Notes: a model not told the origin generated them from the letters alone. 64,000 nucleotides of DNA from Cereibacter_A azotoformans (GCF_003050905.1 NZ_QAOT01000023.1); one strand, 5' to 3'; shown: positions 34,390-43,700, counted from the first letter of the stretch. Made by a program: numbers and translations.

Positions 34390-37157
34390 CGGCGCCCCCG
34401 GATGCTCAGCCGGATCGGCGCGAAGGCGGGTCGGACCTGCGATCGCGGGCCGATCCGCTCCAGCCGCACCCTCAGGTCGAACCAGGCCGCCTGACCCGTC
34501 ACCGGATCGGCATTGGCGCGGCGCCCGCCCCCCTCAGGGCCGTCTGGCAGAAGGTCGTGCATCAGATGGTTCAGCAGGAAGCCCACCCGGGCCTCGGGGG
34601 CATCATCGTCCAGCGCCCATGCCCCCTTGCGCTTGCCGATGGCGTTCCAAGTCCAGACCGTTCCGGGATTGAGCGCCGCCATCCGCGCGACGGGAACCTC
34701 GATCGAGCCAGCCGGAGAGGTCAGCCGCGCCCAGTCGCCGTCCTGAAACCCCAGCCGCTCCCACTCGCCTGAGGGCACGAACAGCACGTTCCGCCCCAGG
34801 ATCTGCCGCAGCCAGCCGTTCATCGACCCCCATGAGTGATACATCGCCGCCGGCCTTTGCGTCAGCGCGTGAAGCGGGAAGTCGGCCGCCTGCGCCTCGC
34901 TTTCCGGCGGCGTCCATTCGGGCAGCGGGTCCATCGCGGCCAGAAGTCGGGGCCGCAACTCATCCGGCGGCTGGTGCGGGCCGTGTCTCAGCGCGGCAAG
35001 CTGGAAGCGTCGCAAGGGTTCGCTCCAGATCGTGAACAGATAGGGCTGCGGCCTGTCCTGAAAGCCCATCGCCACCGCCCAATCCTGCCATGCCCGGTTC
35101 CAGGGCTTGAAGAAGGCGGCTTCGGCCGGGACTTCGGCGGAGAACACCCCGCCTGCCTCGATATACCGGGCCAGCTGGTCGGGGTTGGGGGCGCCGCGCC
35201 CCTGCGCCGTCCCATCGCCGCGCCAGCCGGCCAGAGGCCCGATGCCGGGCCGGCGCTGGTGCCGCACCAGATAGTCGGCATAATCGGCATAGGTGGCCGA
35301 ACCGTCCGCTTCGGCAAACCCCGGCAGGCCAAGGCGGTGGCCAAGGTCGATCAGCACCGACTGGAACGGCCGCACGTCCCGGTCGGGCGCAACCACCGGC
35401 CAGCGGATAGCATCCACCGCCCGGTCGGCGCGACTGGCCGACCGATCCAGCAGAGAGATCGCGTCATGACGCTCCAGATAGGTGGTGTCGGGCAGGACCA
35501 GATCGGCATAGGCCACGGTTTCCGACGCATAGGCATCCGACAGGATGACATGGGGAATGCGGTAGCTGCCGTCGGGATCGGTATCGGTCAGCATCCGCGC
35601 GACCTCGGCCGGGTTCATGGACGAGTTCCACGCCATGTTCGCCATGTACAGAAACAGCGTGTCGATCCGATAGGGTCGGCCGGCATGGGCGTTGGCGATC
35701 ACCCGCTGCATCAGGCCATGCGCGGCGAAGGGGGCATCCCAGCTGAAGGCCTCATCGATCCTCGCGGGGCGGCCGTCTTCGGTCAGTGCAAGGTCCGCCG
35801 GGCCACGGGGAAAGCCCAGATGCGGCCCCTCCAGCGGCTGTCCGGGCCGGGCGCGGAAATGCGGCACGGGATGGGCGGACATCGGCCTTGGGTAAGGCGG
35901 CCGGAAGCGCATGCCGCCCGGCACCTCGATGCAGCCAAGAAGCATCTGAAGCAGATGAAACGCCCGCGCAGTCTGAAAGCCGTTCGTATGCGCGGCGATC
36001 CCCCGCATGGCGTGAAATCCGACCGGGCGGCCGATCATGCGGGCATGGTGGCCCCCCCGGAAATCGGTCCAGGGCTGATCGAGCGCGATCGCCTCGTCAA
36101 AGGCCACCTGCGCCAGTTCCGCCGCCAGCGACCGGATGCGTGCGGCCGGGATGCCCACGCGGGCCGCCACCCTGTCCGCCGAATGGCGCGGGTCGAGGTA
36201 GCGGTCGGCGAGCGTGCGGAACACGGTGCGGTGGCCGGGCCATTCCGCCAACGGGTCAGGCTCGACCCCATCGGCGTCAAAGGGGGCGAGCCGTCCGGTG
36301 CGGCGGTCCACCACCAGCGCCCGCCCCGCGTCATCGCGCAGGCAAAGGCCGCTGTTGGGGCCCGACCCCTCGGCCAGCAGGCAGGCCGCATCGGTCCAGC
36401 AGGCAAGATAGTCAAGGTCGATCCGCCCCGCCGTCAGCAGCTCATGCACCAGCGCCAGCGCCAGAAGTCCGTCGCTTCCCGGGGTAATTCCCAGCCATTC
36501 GTCGGCCATGGCCGAATAGCCGGTCCGGATCGGGTTGATCGCGACCACCCGCCCCCCGCGCGCCTTGACCGCCGCCAGCCCCGCCTTGATCGGGTTGCTG
36601 TCATGATCCTCGGCGACGCCGATCAGCAGCAGAAGCCGCACCCTGTCCCAGTCGGGCTGGCCGAACTCCCAGAACGAGCCGCCCAGCGTCATGATACCCG
36701 CCGCCGCGACGCTGACCGAGCAGAAGCCGCCATGCGCGGCAAAATTCGGCGTGCCGAACATCTGCGCCCACCATCCGGTGAAGCTTTGCGACTGGTCACG
36801 GCCGGTGAAGAAGGCAAGTCGCTCCGGCGCGCTGGCCCGGATCGGGGCCAGCCAATCGACCGCCGTCGCCAGCGCCTCGTCCCACGAGATCGCCTCGAAC
36901 GCGCCAGAGCCGCGCGGGCCGATCCGGCGCAGGGGGGACGACAGTCGCGCCGGGCTGGTGACCTGCATGATGCCGGACGCGCCCTTGGCGCATATCCGGC
37001 CGCGGTTCACCGGGTGGTCGCGGTTGCCCTCGATATAGCGCACCTTCCCTGAGTGAAGGTGAACGTCGATCCCGCAGCGGCAGGCGCACATGTAGCAGGT
37101 GGTCTTGCGGATGCCGTCCGATTGATCCGCCGTCGCTGTCTCGGGAATTGGCAACAT
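34386..37157 (-). CDS. soeA: Sulfite dehydrogenase molybdopterin subunit
   Basis: A 923-residue molybdopterin oxidoreductase that oxidises sulfite to sulfate in the cytoplasm. The N-terminal [4Fe-4S] site is CYMCACRCG plus the Cys of GRICAKG about 35 residues on. NPIRTGYSAMADEWLGI and VILSDAYASETVAYADLVLPD are the cofactor-binding segments. There is no Tat signal. The N-terminus and length resemble SoeA of Ruegeria and Allochromatium rather than periplasmic DmsA. The ATG at 37157 is chosen because the sulfur dyad ends 3 bp before it; the longer frame would translate through that operator. With Xsc and the oxygenases releasing sulfite, detoxification and energy gain make sense. Confidence 0.85.
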   Translation of the reverse strand: MLPIPETATADQSDGIRKTTCYMCACRCGIDVHLHSGKVRYIEGNRDHPVNRGRICAKGASGIMQVTSPARLSSPLRRIGPRGSGAFEAISWDEALATAVDWLAPIRASAPERLAFFTGRDQSQSFTGWWAQMFGTPNFAAHGGFCSVSVAAAGIMTLGGSFWEFGQPDWDRVRLLLLIGVAEDHDSNPIKAGLAAVKARGGRVVAINPIRTGYSAMADEWLGITPGSDGLLALALVHELLTAGRIDLDYLACWTDAACLLAEGSGPNSGLCLRDDAGRALVVDRRTGRLAPFDADGVEPDPLAEWPGHRTVFRTLADRYLDPRHSADRVAARVGIPAARIRSLAAELAQVAFDEAIALDQPWTDFRGGHHARMIGRPVGFHAMRGIAAHTNGFQTARAFHLLQMLLGCIEVPGGMRFRPPYPRPMSAHPVPHFRARPGQPLEGPHLGFPRGPADLALTEDGRPARIDEAFSWDAPFAAHGLMQRVIANAHAGRPYRIDTLFLYMANMAWNSSMNPAEVARMLTDTDPDGSYRIPHVILSDAYASETVAYADLVLPDTTYLERHDAISLLDRSASRADRAVDAIRWPVVAPDRDVRPFQSVLIDLGHRLGLPGFAEADGSATYADYADYLVRHQRRPGIGPLAGWRGDGTAQGRGAPNPDQLARYIEAGGVFSAEVPAEAAFFKPWNRAWQDWAVAMGFQDRPQPYLFTIWSEPLRRFQLAALRHGPHQPPDELRPRLLAAMDPLPEWTPPESEAQAADFPLHALTQRPAAMYHSWGSMNGWLRQILGRNVLFVPSGEWERLGFQDGDWARLTSPAGSIEVPVARMAALNPGTVWTWNAIGKRKGAWALDDDAPEARVGFLLNHLMHDLLPDGPEGGGRRANADPVTGQAAWFDLRVRLERIGPRSQVRPAFAPIRLSIRGRR

Positions 37158-37160
37158 GAT

Positions 37161-37246
37161 ACACGACTTCTTAATCGTGTAATATCTAGCACGCTGCCCC
37201 GGAAATGGCATTCCAAAGAACGAAGTTCGGGAGAAAACCATTCCCC
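37161..37246 (-). promoter_or_regulatory. Promoter/operator of soeABC
   Basis: Reading toward soeA, a GGAATGGTTTTCTCCCGAAC box (37244-37225) precedes CTTTGGAATG (37218-37209), then an AT-rich TAGATATT and the best palindrome in the window, ACACGA-N8-TCGTGT (37161-37180). The centre is one base shorter than in the other dyads. The operator overlaps the expected ribosome-binding site. The remaining stretch to 37338 has no gene. Confidence 0.6.
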
Positions 37247-37338
37247 GCAGCATCGCCGCCAGCGGCATTGGCGGGGCGCCCGGCCACGACCGGGATCCGC
37301 AGACAGCGGCAGGTCGCGCTGCCTGCGCGGATAGCGGG

Positions 37339-38103
37339 TCAGCGATCCTCTTCGAAGAAGCGGCTGAGGATCGCTTCCTCCAGCCTTGCAGCCTCGGGGG
37401 CGCCGTGGTGGCGCGGGCGCGGCAGGGTCACGTCGATGTCCATCGCGATCCGGCCCTGATCCAGCATCACGATCCGGTCGGCCAGCATCACCGCCTCTGA
37501 GACGTCATGCGTCACCAGAACCGCCGTGAACCCCTGCCGATGCCAGATCCGGTGCAGCAGGCGCTGCATCTCGATCCGGGTCAGCGCGTCCAGCGCGCCC
37601 AGCGGCTCGTCCAGGGCAAGGATCTTCGGCTTGCCGATCAAGGCACGCGCCAGCGCCACCCGCTGCCGCTGACCGCCCGACAGCGCCGAGGGCCAGTCGC
37701 CGCCGCGGCCGGAAAGCCCCACCTCGTCCAGAAGCGCCACCGCGCGCTGGTGCGCCGCGGCGCCACGGGCAAGGCCGGTCAGGCCGACGGCCACATTTTC
37801 GACCACCCGCGCCCAGGGCAGAAGCCGCGCCTCTTGAAACATGATGCGGATATCCGACGGGCCGCGCGCAGATCCGCGGTCGATCCGGCCTTCGTCGGGG
37901 GCATCAAGGCCGGTCAGCAAACGCAGAAGCGTGCTCTTGCCGCAGCCGCTCTTGCCGACGATGGCAAGAAACTGGCCCGCCGGCACGTCCAGATCCAGCC
38001 GGTCGAGCACGGTCTTGCCGCCCAGCCTGCGCGTGACCCCACGCAGCGAGAAGGCAGCGGAAGCTCCGGCCGCGACCGCGGGGAAGGTCTCAAGCTTCAT
38101 CAT
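37339..38103 (-). CDS. ssuB: Aliphatic sulfonate ABC transporter ATPase
   Basis: A 254-residue ATPase with Walker A GKSGCGKST, FQEARLLPWARVVENVAVGL, signature LSGGQRQRVALARAL, Walker B ILALDEPLGALDALTR and switch His in VLVTHDVSEAVMLADRI. The compact FQEARLLPW form is the SsuB type. ATG at 38103 overlaps the stop of ssuC, giving translational coupling. It powers import of alkanesulfonates with SsuA and SsuC. No ssuD or ssuE is adjacent; the nearby oxygenases must supply the desulfonation step. Confidence 0.88.
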   Translation of the reverse strand: MMKLETFPAVAAGASAAFSLRGVTRRLGGKTVLDRLDLDVPAGQFLAIVGKSGCGKSTLLRLLTGLDAPDEGRIDRGSARGPSDIRIMFQEARLLPWARVVENVAVGLTGLARGAAAHQRAVALLDEVGLSGRGGDWPSALSGGQRQRVALARALIGKPKILALDEPLGALDALTRIEMQRLLHRIWHRQGFTAVLVTHDVSEAVMLADRIVMLDQGRIAMDIDVTLPRPRHHGAPEAARLEEAILSRFFEEDR

Positions 38104-38897
38104 CGGTCTCCTTGCGCGCTGTAGGACGGGTGCCACGCCAGCGTCCGCCGTTCGAGCAGCCGCGCCGCGCTGTCGGCAAGCTTGCCCAGCAGGGCGTAGA
38201 TCAGGATCGACAGCACCACGACGTCGATCAGCAGGAACTCGCGCGCCTGCATCGCCATGTAACCAAGGCCGGAATTGGCGGCGATGGTCTCGGCCACGAT
38301 CAGCGTCAGCCACATGATCCCCAGCGCATAGCGCAGGCCGACGAAGATCGCGGGCAGCGCGCCGGGCAGGATCACCCGCCAGAACAGCGCCGCGCGCCCC
38401 ATGCCGTGGATGCGCCCCATCTCGACCAGCTGGGGGTCGACGCTCTGGATGCCAAGCAGGGTGTTGACATAGATCGGGAAGAACACGCCAAGCGCCACAA
38501 GGAACAGCTTGGCCTCTTCATCGATGCCGAACCACAGGATGACCAGCGGGATCAGCGCAAGATGCGGGATGTTGCGGATCATCTGCAATGTCGTGTCGGT
38601 CAGGTCGCGGCTGAGCGCATTGAGCCCGTTCGCCAGCCCCAGCGCAAAGCCGATGCTGCCGCCAATGGCAAAGCCCGCCAGAGCCCGCCACGCGCTGATG
38701 CCGATATGTCGGAACAGATCGCCCGAGTGGGCAAGCTGCACCAGCGCCGCCAGAACCGCCGAGGGCGCCGGAAGGACATGCGCGGGGATAGCGCCGCCTC
38801 TGGCCAGAAGTTCCCAAAGTGCGATGATCGCGGCGGGAAGAAGCCAGCCCGCCCCGGCGCGGGCGAGCCTGTGAAGCCGGGGCGGGATTGTGGTCAT
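38100..38897 (-). CDS. ssuC: Aliphatic sulfonate ABC transporter permease
   Basis: A 265-residue membrane protein with six helices. Characteristic SsuC segments are MIRNIPHLALIPLVILWFGIDEEAKLFLV and FFPIYVNTLLGIQSVDPQLVEMGR, and the late block AETIAANSGLGYMAM is typical. ATG at 38897 (MTTIPPRLHR) is preferred to the longer frame at 38936, which overlaps ssuA. It overlaps ssuB by 4 bp and follows ssuA by 10 bp. Confidence 0.88.
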   Translation of the reverse strand: MTTIPPRLHRLARAGAGWLLPAAIIALWELLARGGAIPAHVLPAPSAVLAALVQLAHSGDLFRHIGISAWRALAGFAIGGSIGFALGLANGLNALSRDLTDTTLQMIRNIPHLALIPLVILWFGIDEEAKLFLVALGVFFPIYVNTLLGIQSVDPQLVEMGRIHGMGRAALFWRVILPGALPAIFVGLRYALGIMWLTLIVAETIAANSGLGYMAMQAREFLLIDVVVLSILIYALLGKLADSAARLLERRTLAWHPSYSAQGDR

Positions 38898-38907
38898 CTG
38901 CCGGGCC

Positions 38908-39858
38908 TCAGTTCGTGGGCGGGGTCCAGACGGCATCCGCCACGCGGATCGCCTTCGGGATCAGGCCGAGGCTCAGGAAGCGGTCCGCCGTCTCTTGCTG
39001 GTGGCCGATGATGGTGTCGGTGACCGGGAACACGCCGAACTTCGCGCGGTTCGCGGCCAGGGTCTGCGCCTCGATCGGAACGCCCGTCACCTCGGCCAGG
39101 GCCTGTGCCACCTCGTCGCGATGCCCGTCGGCCCAGTCGGCGGCCTCGGCCAGCGCCTGAAGCACCGAGGCGATCACCGGCGCATGGTCGGCTGCAAAGC
39201 CGGTGTTGGCCAGAAAGTAGGTGTTGACCTGAAGGACATCGGGCGAGCGGACCAGAACGGTCGGCCGATAGCGCGTCTCGGCGATGGCGAGGAAGGGATC
39301 CCAGATCGACCAGGCGTCGATCTTGTCGGTGGCGAAGGCCGCCGCCGCATCCGCCGGGCCGAGATAGACCGGCTCCACATCCGCGAATTGCAGCCCGTTC
39401 GCCTCGAGCGCCGCCACCAGAAGATTGTGCGCCGAGGTGCCCTTACCCACACCCACCTTCCGGCCCTTGAGATCCGCAATCGAGGCGATGCCGCTGTCCT
39501 TCTTGGCGATGATCGCCTCGCCTTCGCCGTTCGACGGCAGCGCCGCGACATAGCTGATCGCCGCCCCGGCCGACTGGCCGAAGATCGGCGGGGCATCGCC
39601 CGTCCAGCCAAGGTGGATCGCGCCCACATTGAGCGCCTCGACCAGCGGCGGCCCGGCCGTGAACTCGACCCATTCGACCGAAACTCCCAGCGGTTTCAGC
39701 GCCGCCTCGAACGTTCCCTGCCGTCTGGCGATCACCGGAAGGCCCGCCTTCTGGTATCCCACCTTCAGCGTCGTGATCTGTTGCGCCCCGACCGGCAAGG
39801 CCAGCGCCGACAGCAAAAGCGTCGCCCCGGTGGCGAAGGTGCGTCTGGTCATGGTCAT
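38908..39858 (-). CDS. ssuA: Aliphatic sulfonate substrate-binding protein
   Basis: A 316-residue exported binding protein. The signal peptide (MTMTRRTFATGATLLLSALALPVGAQQ) has a twin-arginine-like RRTF start. Family blocks are LKVGYQKAGLPVIARRQGTFEAALKPLGVSVEWVEF (first part), FTAGPPLVEALNVGAIHLGWTGDAPPIFGQ and KGRKVGVGKGTSAHNLL. The start at 39858 gives a proper signal; upstream codons in the same frame pass through the promoter. It heads the ssuACB unit and is divergent from tauA. Confidence 0.9.
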   Translation of the reverse strand: MTMTRRTFATGATLLLSALALPVGAQQITTLKVGYQKAGLPVIARRQGTFEAALKPLGVSVEWVEFTAGPPLVEALNVGAIHLGWTGDAPPIFGQSAGAAISYVAALPSNGEGEAIIAKKDSGIASIADLKGRKVGVGKGTSAHNLLVAALEANGLQFADVEPVYLGPADAAAAFATDKIDAWSIWDPFLAIAETRYRPTVLVRSPDVLQVNTYFLANTGFAADHAPVIASVLQALAEAADWADGHRDEVAQALAEVTGVPIEAQTLAANRAKFGVFPVTDTIIGHQQETADRFLSLGLIPKAIRVADAVWTPPTN

Positions 39859-39914
39859 ATCCGGTGTCTCCTTGACTGTCGTTCCGCAGTCGCCCGACTG
39901 CCCCCCATTAAAAT

Positions 39915-39929
39915 CGACAACTATGGTCG
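39915..39929 (-). promoter_or_regulatory. Dyad operator upstream of ssuA
   Basis: A clean CGAC-N7-GTCG dyad (CGACAACTATGGTCG), extended to TACACGAC on the minus strand, lies about 57 bp before the ssuA ATG. No CTTTGGAAT box is found at the usual distance. Confidence 0.5.
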
Positions 39930-40058
39930 TGTATGTCAACAAGGCGGGGCAGAGGGGGCAGGCACGCGTCCGGGGCTGCCGCCATCCAGCGGCATTCTGG
40001 TCATGTAATTGATTTGGCAGCGACTTCCGGGGCCGCTGGTGCAAGGTGGCGCATCTGT

Positions 40059-40358
40059 CGTGGAAGATCGATCTTCCGTCGCCCCCGGTCACGCAAGAAC
40101 GGCCTCCCGCAGCGGCAAAGATCGCATCATTCGTTTTCGCCCATCAGGGACCAGACGGCCGGTTTCCCGGCAAAGGGCCGCACGCCAGCCTCCCGAATGG
40201 GTCAGCCAGGATTCGGTCGCAGTCACGCGTCGGACGCCGGCAGGAAAAACATTCCACGAAAGCCGCGAGCAAGAGAGCGATCCGCTCTGCAGCGTGTCGA
40301 CTTTGGAATGGCCCCGGAACCGCTTCCTCCGCATGCTGCATCACGACTGACTGAATCG
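40059..40358 (+). promoter_or_regulatory. Promoter region of tauABC
   Basis: Within the 581-bp gap between ssuA and tauA: a symmetric GGAAGATCGATCTTCC (40062-40077); CTTTGGAATGG (40302-40312); and the dyad CGAC (40344-40347) -N7- ATCG (40355-40358), 40 bp after the TTGGAA. A hypothetical alternate box GGAAAAACATTCC lies at 40240. No gene is seen in this gap. Confidence 0.5.
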
Positions 40359-40439
40359 GGTTTGATCCTGGCGCCGCACTCCCTGATCGGGGCGGAAGCT
40401 CGCGCCTCAAGCCGGCACGACCCTAGTTTGGAGACTGAC

Positions 40440-41435
40440 ATGAAGATCCGAAGCGTCCTCGCGGGCGCAGTATCTGCCCTTGGCCTTTTTGCGGCCCAGG
40501 CCCAGGCCGAAGCGCCCAGCGAGATCACCGTTGCCTACTTCCTCGAGTGGCCGCTGCCCTTCGAGGCCGCCAAGAGCCTTGGCACCTTCGAGAAGGAACT
40601 GGGCGTCAAGATCAACTGGCGCGCCTTCGACACCGGCACCGCCATGTCGGCGGCCTTCGCATCTGGCGATGTGCAATACGCCATCAGCCAGGGCGTGCCG
40701 CCGTTCGTGACCGCGGTTTCGGCCGGTCAGGATCTGATCGTGATCGACGCGGCCGTGGGCTACGCCGAGAACGACAACTGCGTGGTGCGAACGGATCTGG
40801 AAATCACCCGCGACAACGCGAAGGACCTGGAAGGCAAGAAGGTCGGCCTGCCGATCGGCACCGCACCGCATTTCGGTTTCCTGAAGGTGGCCGAGCATCT
40901 GGGCATCGACGTCTCGAAGGTGCAGGTGGTGGACATCGCGCCGGCAGACGCGGCGGCGGCCTTCGCGGCCGGCAATTTCGACGCGGTCTGCGGCTGGGGC
41001 GGCCCGCTCAGGCGCATGAAGGAACATGGCAACGTGCTGCTGACGGGCGCTGAAAAGGAAGCCATCGGGATCAAGATCTTCGATGTCGTCTCGACCACCG
41101 CGGTCTTTGCCAACGAACAGCCCGAGCTGACATCCAGGTTCTTGAAGGTCATCAACGACGCGAACGACGCGTGGAAGGCCGACCCCGAGAGCCTTCTGCC
41201 AGTGATCGCGAAGGACAGCGGTCTGGACGAACAGGCGGCGAAGGACAACCTTGCCACCTTCACCCTGCTGCCGATCGACGAAAAGCTGGGGCCGGACTGG
41301 CTGGGTGGCGGCGTTCAGACCTATCTGAAGGAGGTGGCCGATTTCTTCGTCTCGACCGGCAACATCCCTCAGGCGCTGCCCAGCTATGATGCTGTCGTGA
41401 AACCCGAATTCCTTGCCGCCGCGGCCAAGGGCTAA
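40440..41435 (+). CDS. tauA: Taurine ABC transporter substrate-binding protein
   Basis: A 331-residue exported binding protein. The signal peptide at 1-23 ends AQAQA-EA. The blocks ITVAYFLEWPLPFEAAKSLG, NWRAFDTGTAMSAAFASGDVQYAISQG and GLPIGTAPHFGFLKVAEHLG are those of TauA. The TAURINE-type pocket residues cannot be checked by eye. It is followed by tauB and tauC; an intercistronic hairpin at 41445 should favour a high level of the binding protein. Its promoter has all the elements of the sulfur set. Confidence 0.9.
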   Translation: MKIRSVLAGAVSALGLFAAQAQAEAPSEITVAYFLEWPLPFEAAKSLGTFEKELGVKINWRAFDTGTAMSAAFASGDVQYAISQGVPPFVTAVSAGQDLIVIDAAVGYAENDNCVVRTDLEITRDNAKDLEGKKVGLPIGTAPHFGFLKVAEHLGIDVSKVQVVDIAPADAAAAFAAGNFDAVCGWGGPLRRMKEHGNVLLTGAEKEAIGIKIFDVVSTTAVFANEQPELTSRFLKVINDANDAWKADPESLLPVIAKDSGLDEQAAKDNLATFTLLPIDEKLGPDWLGGGVQTYLKEVADFFVSTGNIPQALPSYDAVVKPEFLAAAAKG

Positions 41436-41444
41436 CGGGCAGCG

Positions 41445-41460
41445 GGGGCCTGTCGGCCCC
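41445..41460 (+). terminator. Hairpin between tauA and tauB
   Basis: Stem GGGGCC / GGCCCC with loop TGTC, extendable by GCAG/TGC outside. Such stems after binding-protein genes usually stabilise the upstream mRNA and limit read-through. Confidence 0.4.
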
Positions 41461-41478
41461 TGCACCCGGAGAATTTCC

Positions 41479-42336
41479 ATGACCACACTCACGGTCCGGA
41501 ACCTGTCCGTCTCCTTTCCCGCCACGGGCCAAACGCGACTTGCGGCCCTGCAGGACGTGTCCTTCACCATTGCCGCGGGCGAGATGGTCGCGATCCTCGG
41601 CCCCTCGGGTTGCGGCAAGACCACCCTTCTCAACGTGCTTGCAGGCTTCCTTCGCCCCACCTCGGGCGAGGCGCTGCTGAACGGTCACCCGATCAGCGGC
41701 CCCGGCGCCGAGCGCGGGGTCGTCTTCCAGCAGGGCGCGCTGTTCGAATGGATGAGCGTAAAGGCGAACGTCACCTTCGGGCCGCGCATGAAGGGCATGC
41801 CGAGGGCCGAGCGGGACGCCCTCGCCCGCCGTCTGCTTGGCCTCGTCGGCCTGTCGGATGTCTCCGACCGCGCGGTTCATTCGCTGTCGGGCGGCATGCA
41901 GCAACGGGTGGCGCTGGCGCGCTGCCTTGCGAATGACCCGGCCCTGATCCTGATGGACGAGCCTCTGGGCGCACTCGACGCGCTGACGCGCGAAAAGATG
42001 CAGGAGCTGGTTCTGAAGCTCTGGCACGAGGCGGCCCGGACGGTGGTCCTCATCACTCACTCGGTCGAAGAGGCGATGCTGCTGGGCGAGCGCCTGTTCA
42101 TCATGGCGCCGCGGCCCGGGCGGATACTTCAGGATTATCGCCTGCCCTTCGCCCGCGCCGCGCAGACCGAGGGCATCCGCGCCGTCAAGCAGACACAAGC
42201 GTTCCAGCGCCAGCGCGACGAGATCCTGTCGCTGATCTGGGACATGGAAGAGGCGATCATGGGATCGGACACGGAAGCCGAACCCCAGGGAGACGGAACA
42301 AGGGCGGGCAAGTCCGGGACGGGCAAGGCGGCATGA
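41479..42336 (+). CDS. tauB: Taurine ABC transporter ATPase
   Basis: A 285-residue ATPase with Walker A GPSGCGKTT, FQQGALFEWMSVKANVTFGP, signature LSGGMQQRVALARCL, Walker B LILMDEPLGALDALTR and the switch His in LITHSVEEAMLLGERL. A 25-residue polar tail (DTEAEPQGDGTRAG...) extends beyond the usual end. It overlaps tauC by 4 bp. The VFQQGALFEW variant is typical of taurine systems in alphaproteobacteria. Confidence 0.9.
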   Translation: MTTLTVRNLSVSFPATGQTRLAALQDVSFTIAAGEMVAILGPSGCGKTTLLNVLAGFLRPTSGEALLNGHPISGPGAERGVVFQQGALFEWMSVKANVTFGPRMKGMPRAERDALARRLLGLVGLSDVSDRAVHSLSGGMQQRVALARCLANDPALILMDEPLGALDALTREKMQELVLKLWHEAARTVVLITHSVEEAMLLGERLFIMAPRPGRILQDYRLPFARAAQTEGIRAVKQTQAFQRQRDEILSLIWDMEEAIMGSDTEAEPQGDGTRAGKSGTGKAA

Positions 42337-43571
42337 TCCTTCTGGCGCTTTATCTTGCGGCTTTTGTCACCGCGCTTCTGCTGGTCAGGCTGGTGCGCCG
42401 CCCGGTTCTGCGACCTGCCTTCGGCGATACCGGCGCGCTTCGCGCCGACCGCGCGGCTTCGCTGGCGTCCGTGGTGGCGCTTTTCCTGCTCTGGGGGGCC
42501 TTTACCGGCTCCGTGCTTGTGCCCATCCATGTGCCGGCCGCCTTCACCGGCGAAACCTCGTTCCGCTACAGCGCAGCGGCGCCGAGCGAGGCGCCGGTAG
42601 AAGCTGTGGTGCATGTCCGCGTCCATCCCGCGACCGAACCACTCGGATCGCCGCCGGCCCCGACACGCGGCACCCCGGCCGAGGACGATGCGGTGTCGGT
42701 TCCTGCCGGCCGCTCGGCATTGATCCGCGCCACCGACAACGATCCGGCCGCCACCGCACCGGGCTATGCGGTCACGGCCATCGACGGCCAGCCGATCCGA
42801 CCCGGCGCGACCGTCGCCGTGGCCGATGGCAAGGTAACTCTCTCGCCCCGCGGCTCGTTGAAGTTCGAGCCTGCCAAGGGCTGGCAGATGGAGCCGATCT
42901 GGCTTCCCGCGCCCGAGGCGGTGGCGGCGCGACTGGGCCAGATCGCGCGCGAGGGCTTCCAGAACACGGGCCTCGCAAGCCATCTCGGCGCCTCGCTGTT
43001 CCGGGTGCTGTCGGGCTTTCTGGCCGGTGCGCTCGTGGGAATTCCGCTGGGCTACGCCATGGCCCTGTCGCCCTGGGCGCGGGGCTGGTTCGATCCGATC
43101 GTCGAATTCATGCGCCCGGTCCCACTGCTGGCACTGATCCCGCTGGTCATCATCTGGTTCGGGATCGGAGAGGTCGGCAAGGTGATACTGCTGTTTCTCG
43201 CATCGCTCTGGATCATGGCGATCGCGGCACGGTCGGGGGTGACGAGCGTGCGGCTGGCCAAGGTTCATGCGGCCTATTCGCTGGGCGCGTCGAAGCCGCA
43301 ACTGCTGTGGCATGTGATCGTGCCGCATTCGCTGCCCGACCTGTTCACCGGGGCGCGCGTGGCGATGGGGGTCTGCTGGGGCACGGTGGTGGCGGCCGAA
43401 CTGGTGGCCGCCGAAAAGGGCGCCGGAATGATGATCATCGCGGCGTCGAAGTTCCAGCAGACCGACGTGGTGCTGATGGGGGTGATCCTGATCGGCCTGA
43501 TCGGCTACGGGATCGACATCCTGATGCGGCTGGCCGAAAGCCGGCTGGTGCCCTGGAAGGGCCGGGCCTGA
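42333..43571 (+). CDS. tauC: Taurine ABC transporter permease with inserted periplasmic domain
   Basis: A 412-residue permease; ordinary TauC is about 260-280. After one extra N-terminal helix (LLALYLAAFVTALLLVRLV) and a second (LASVVALFLLWGAFTGSVL), about 130 residues follow before the normal permease core. Part of this insert (RATDNDPAATAPGYAVTA, then GATVAVADGKVTLSPRGSLK) has the pattern of cadherin-like/VCBS beta-sandwich repeats: an acidic NDP start and a DG.VTL..DG.L.F.P end. The core from about 190 on is regular (FMRPVPLLALIPLVIIWFGIGE; RLAKVHAAYSLGASKPQLLWHVIVP). The extra domain may contact TauA or the cell wall. No frameshift is evident. Confidence 0.85.
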   Translation: MILLALYLAAFVTALLLVRLVRRPVLRPAFGDTGALRADRAASLASVVALFLLWGAFTGSVLVPIHVPAAFTGETSFRYSAAAPSEAPVEAVVHVRVHPATEPLGSPPAPTRGTPAEDDAVSVPAGRSALIRATDNDPAATAPGYAVTAIDGQPIRPGATVAVADGKVTLSPRGSLKFEPAKGWQMEPIWLPAPEAVAARLGQIAREGFQNTGLASHLGASLFRVLSGFLAGALVGIPLGYAMALSPWARGWFDPIVEFMRPVPLLALIPLVIIWFGIGEVGKVILLFLASLWIMAIAARSGVTSVRLAKVHAAYSLGASKPQLLWHVIVPHSLPDLFTGARVAMGVCWGTVVAAELVAAEKGAGMMIIAASKFQQTDVVLMGVILIGLIGYGIDILMRLAESRLVPWKGRA

Positions 43572-43573
43572 CC

Positions 43574-43606
43574 GACGGCAGCGTGCCTCCGCAAGGCGCG
43601 CTGCCC
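43574..43606 (+). terminator. Hairpin after tauC
   Basis: GACGGCAGCG pairs with CGCTGCC(C)GTC, one bulged C, 17-nt loop, then TTCGCC. It lies just beyond the tauC stop. The weaker inverted repeats up to 43700 show nothing further. Confidence 0.45.
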
Positions 43607-43700
43607 GTCTTCGCCGCACTTCCGTTCCCGCGCGAACATAGGAGAGCCTGCGGTCGGACAGGCGGTGTCGCCGGACGATTCCGACCGGCGGCACCCCGGA

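Noticed and set aside
34836..37052. A 738-residue plus-strand frame opposite soeA
   Set aside because: Shadow of soeA; composition is typical of antisense high-GC frames.
32789..37157. DMSO reductase dmsABC
   Set aside because: The large subunit has no Tat signal, and its N-terminus (CYMCACRCG) with length of about 923 fits cytoplasmic SoeA. The surrounding sulfite-producing genes support sulfite dehydrogenase.
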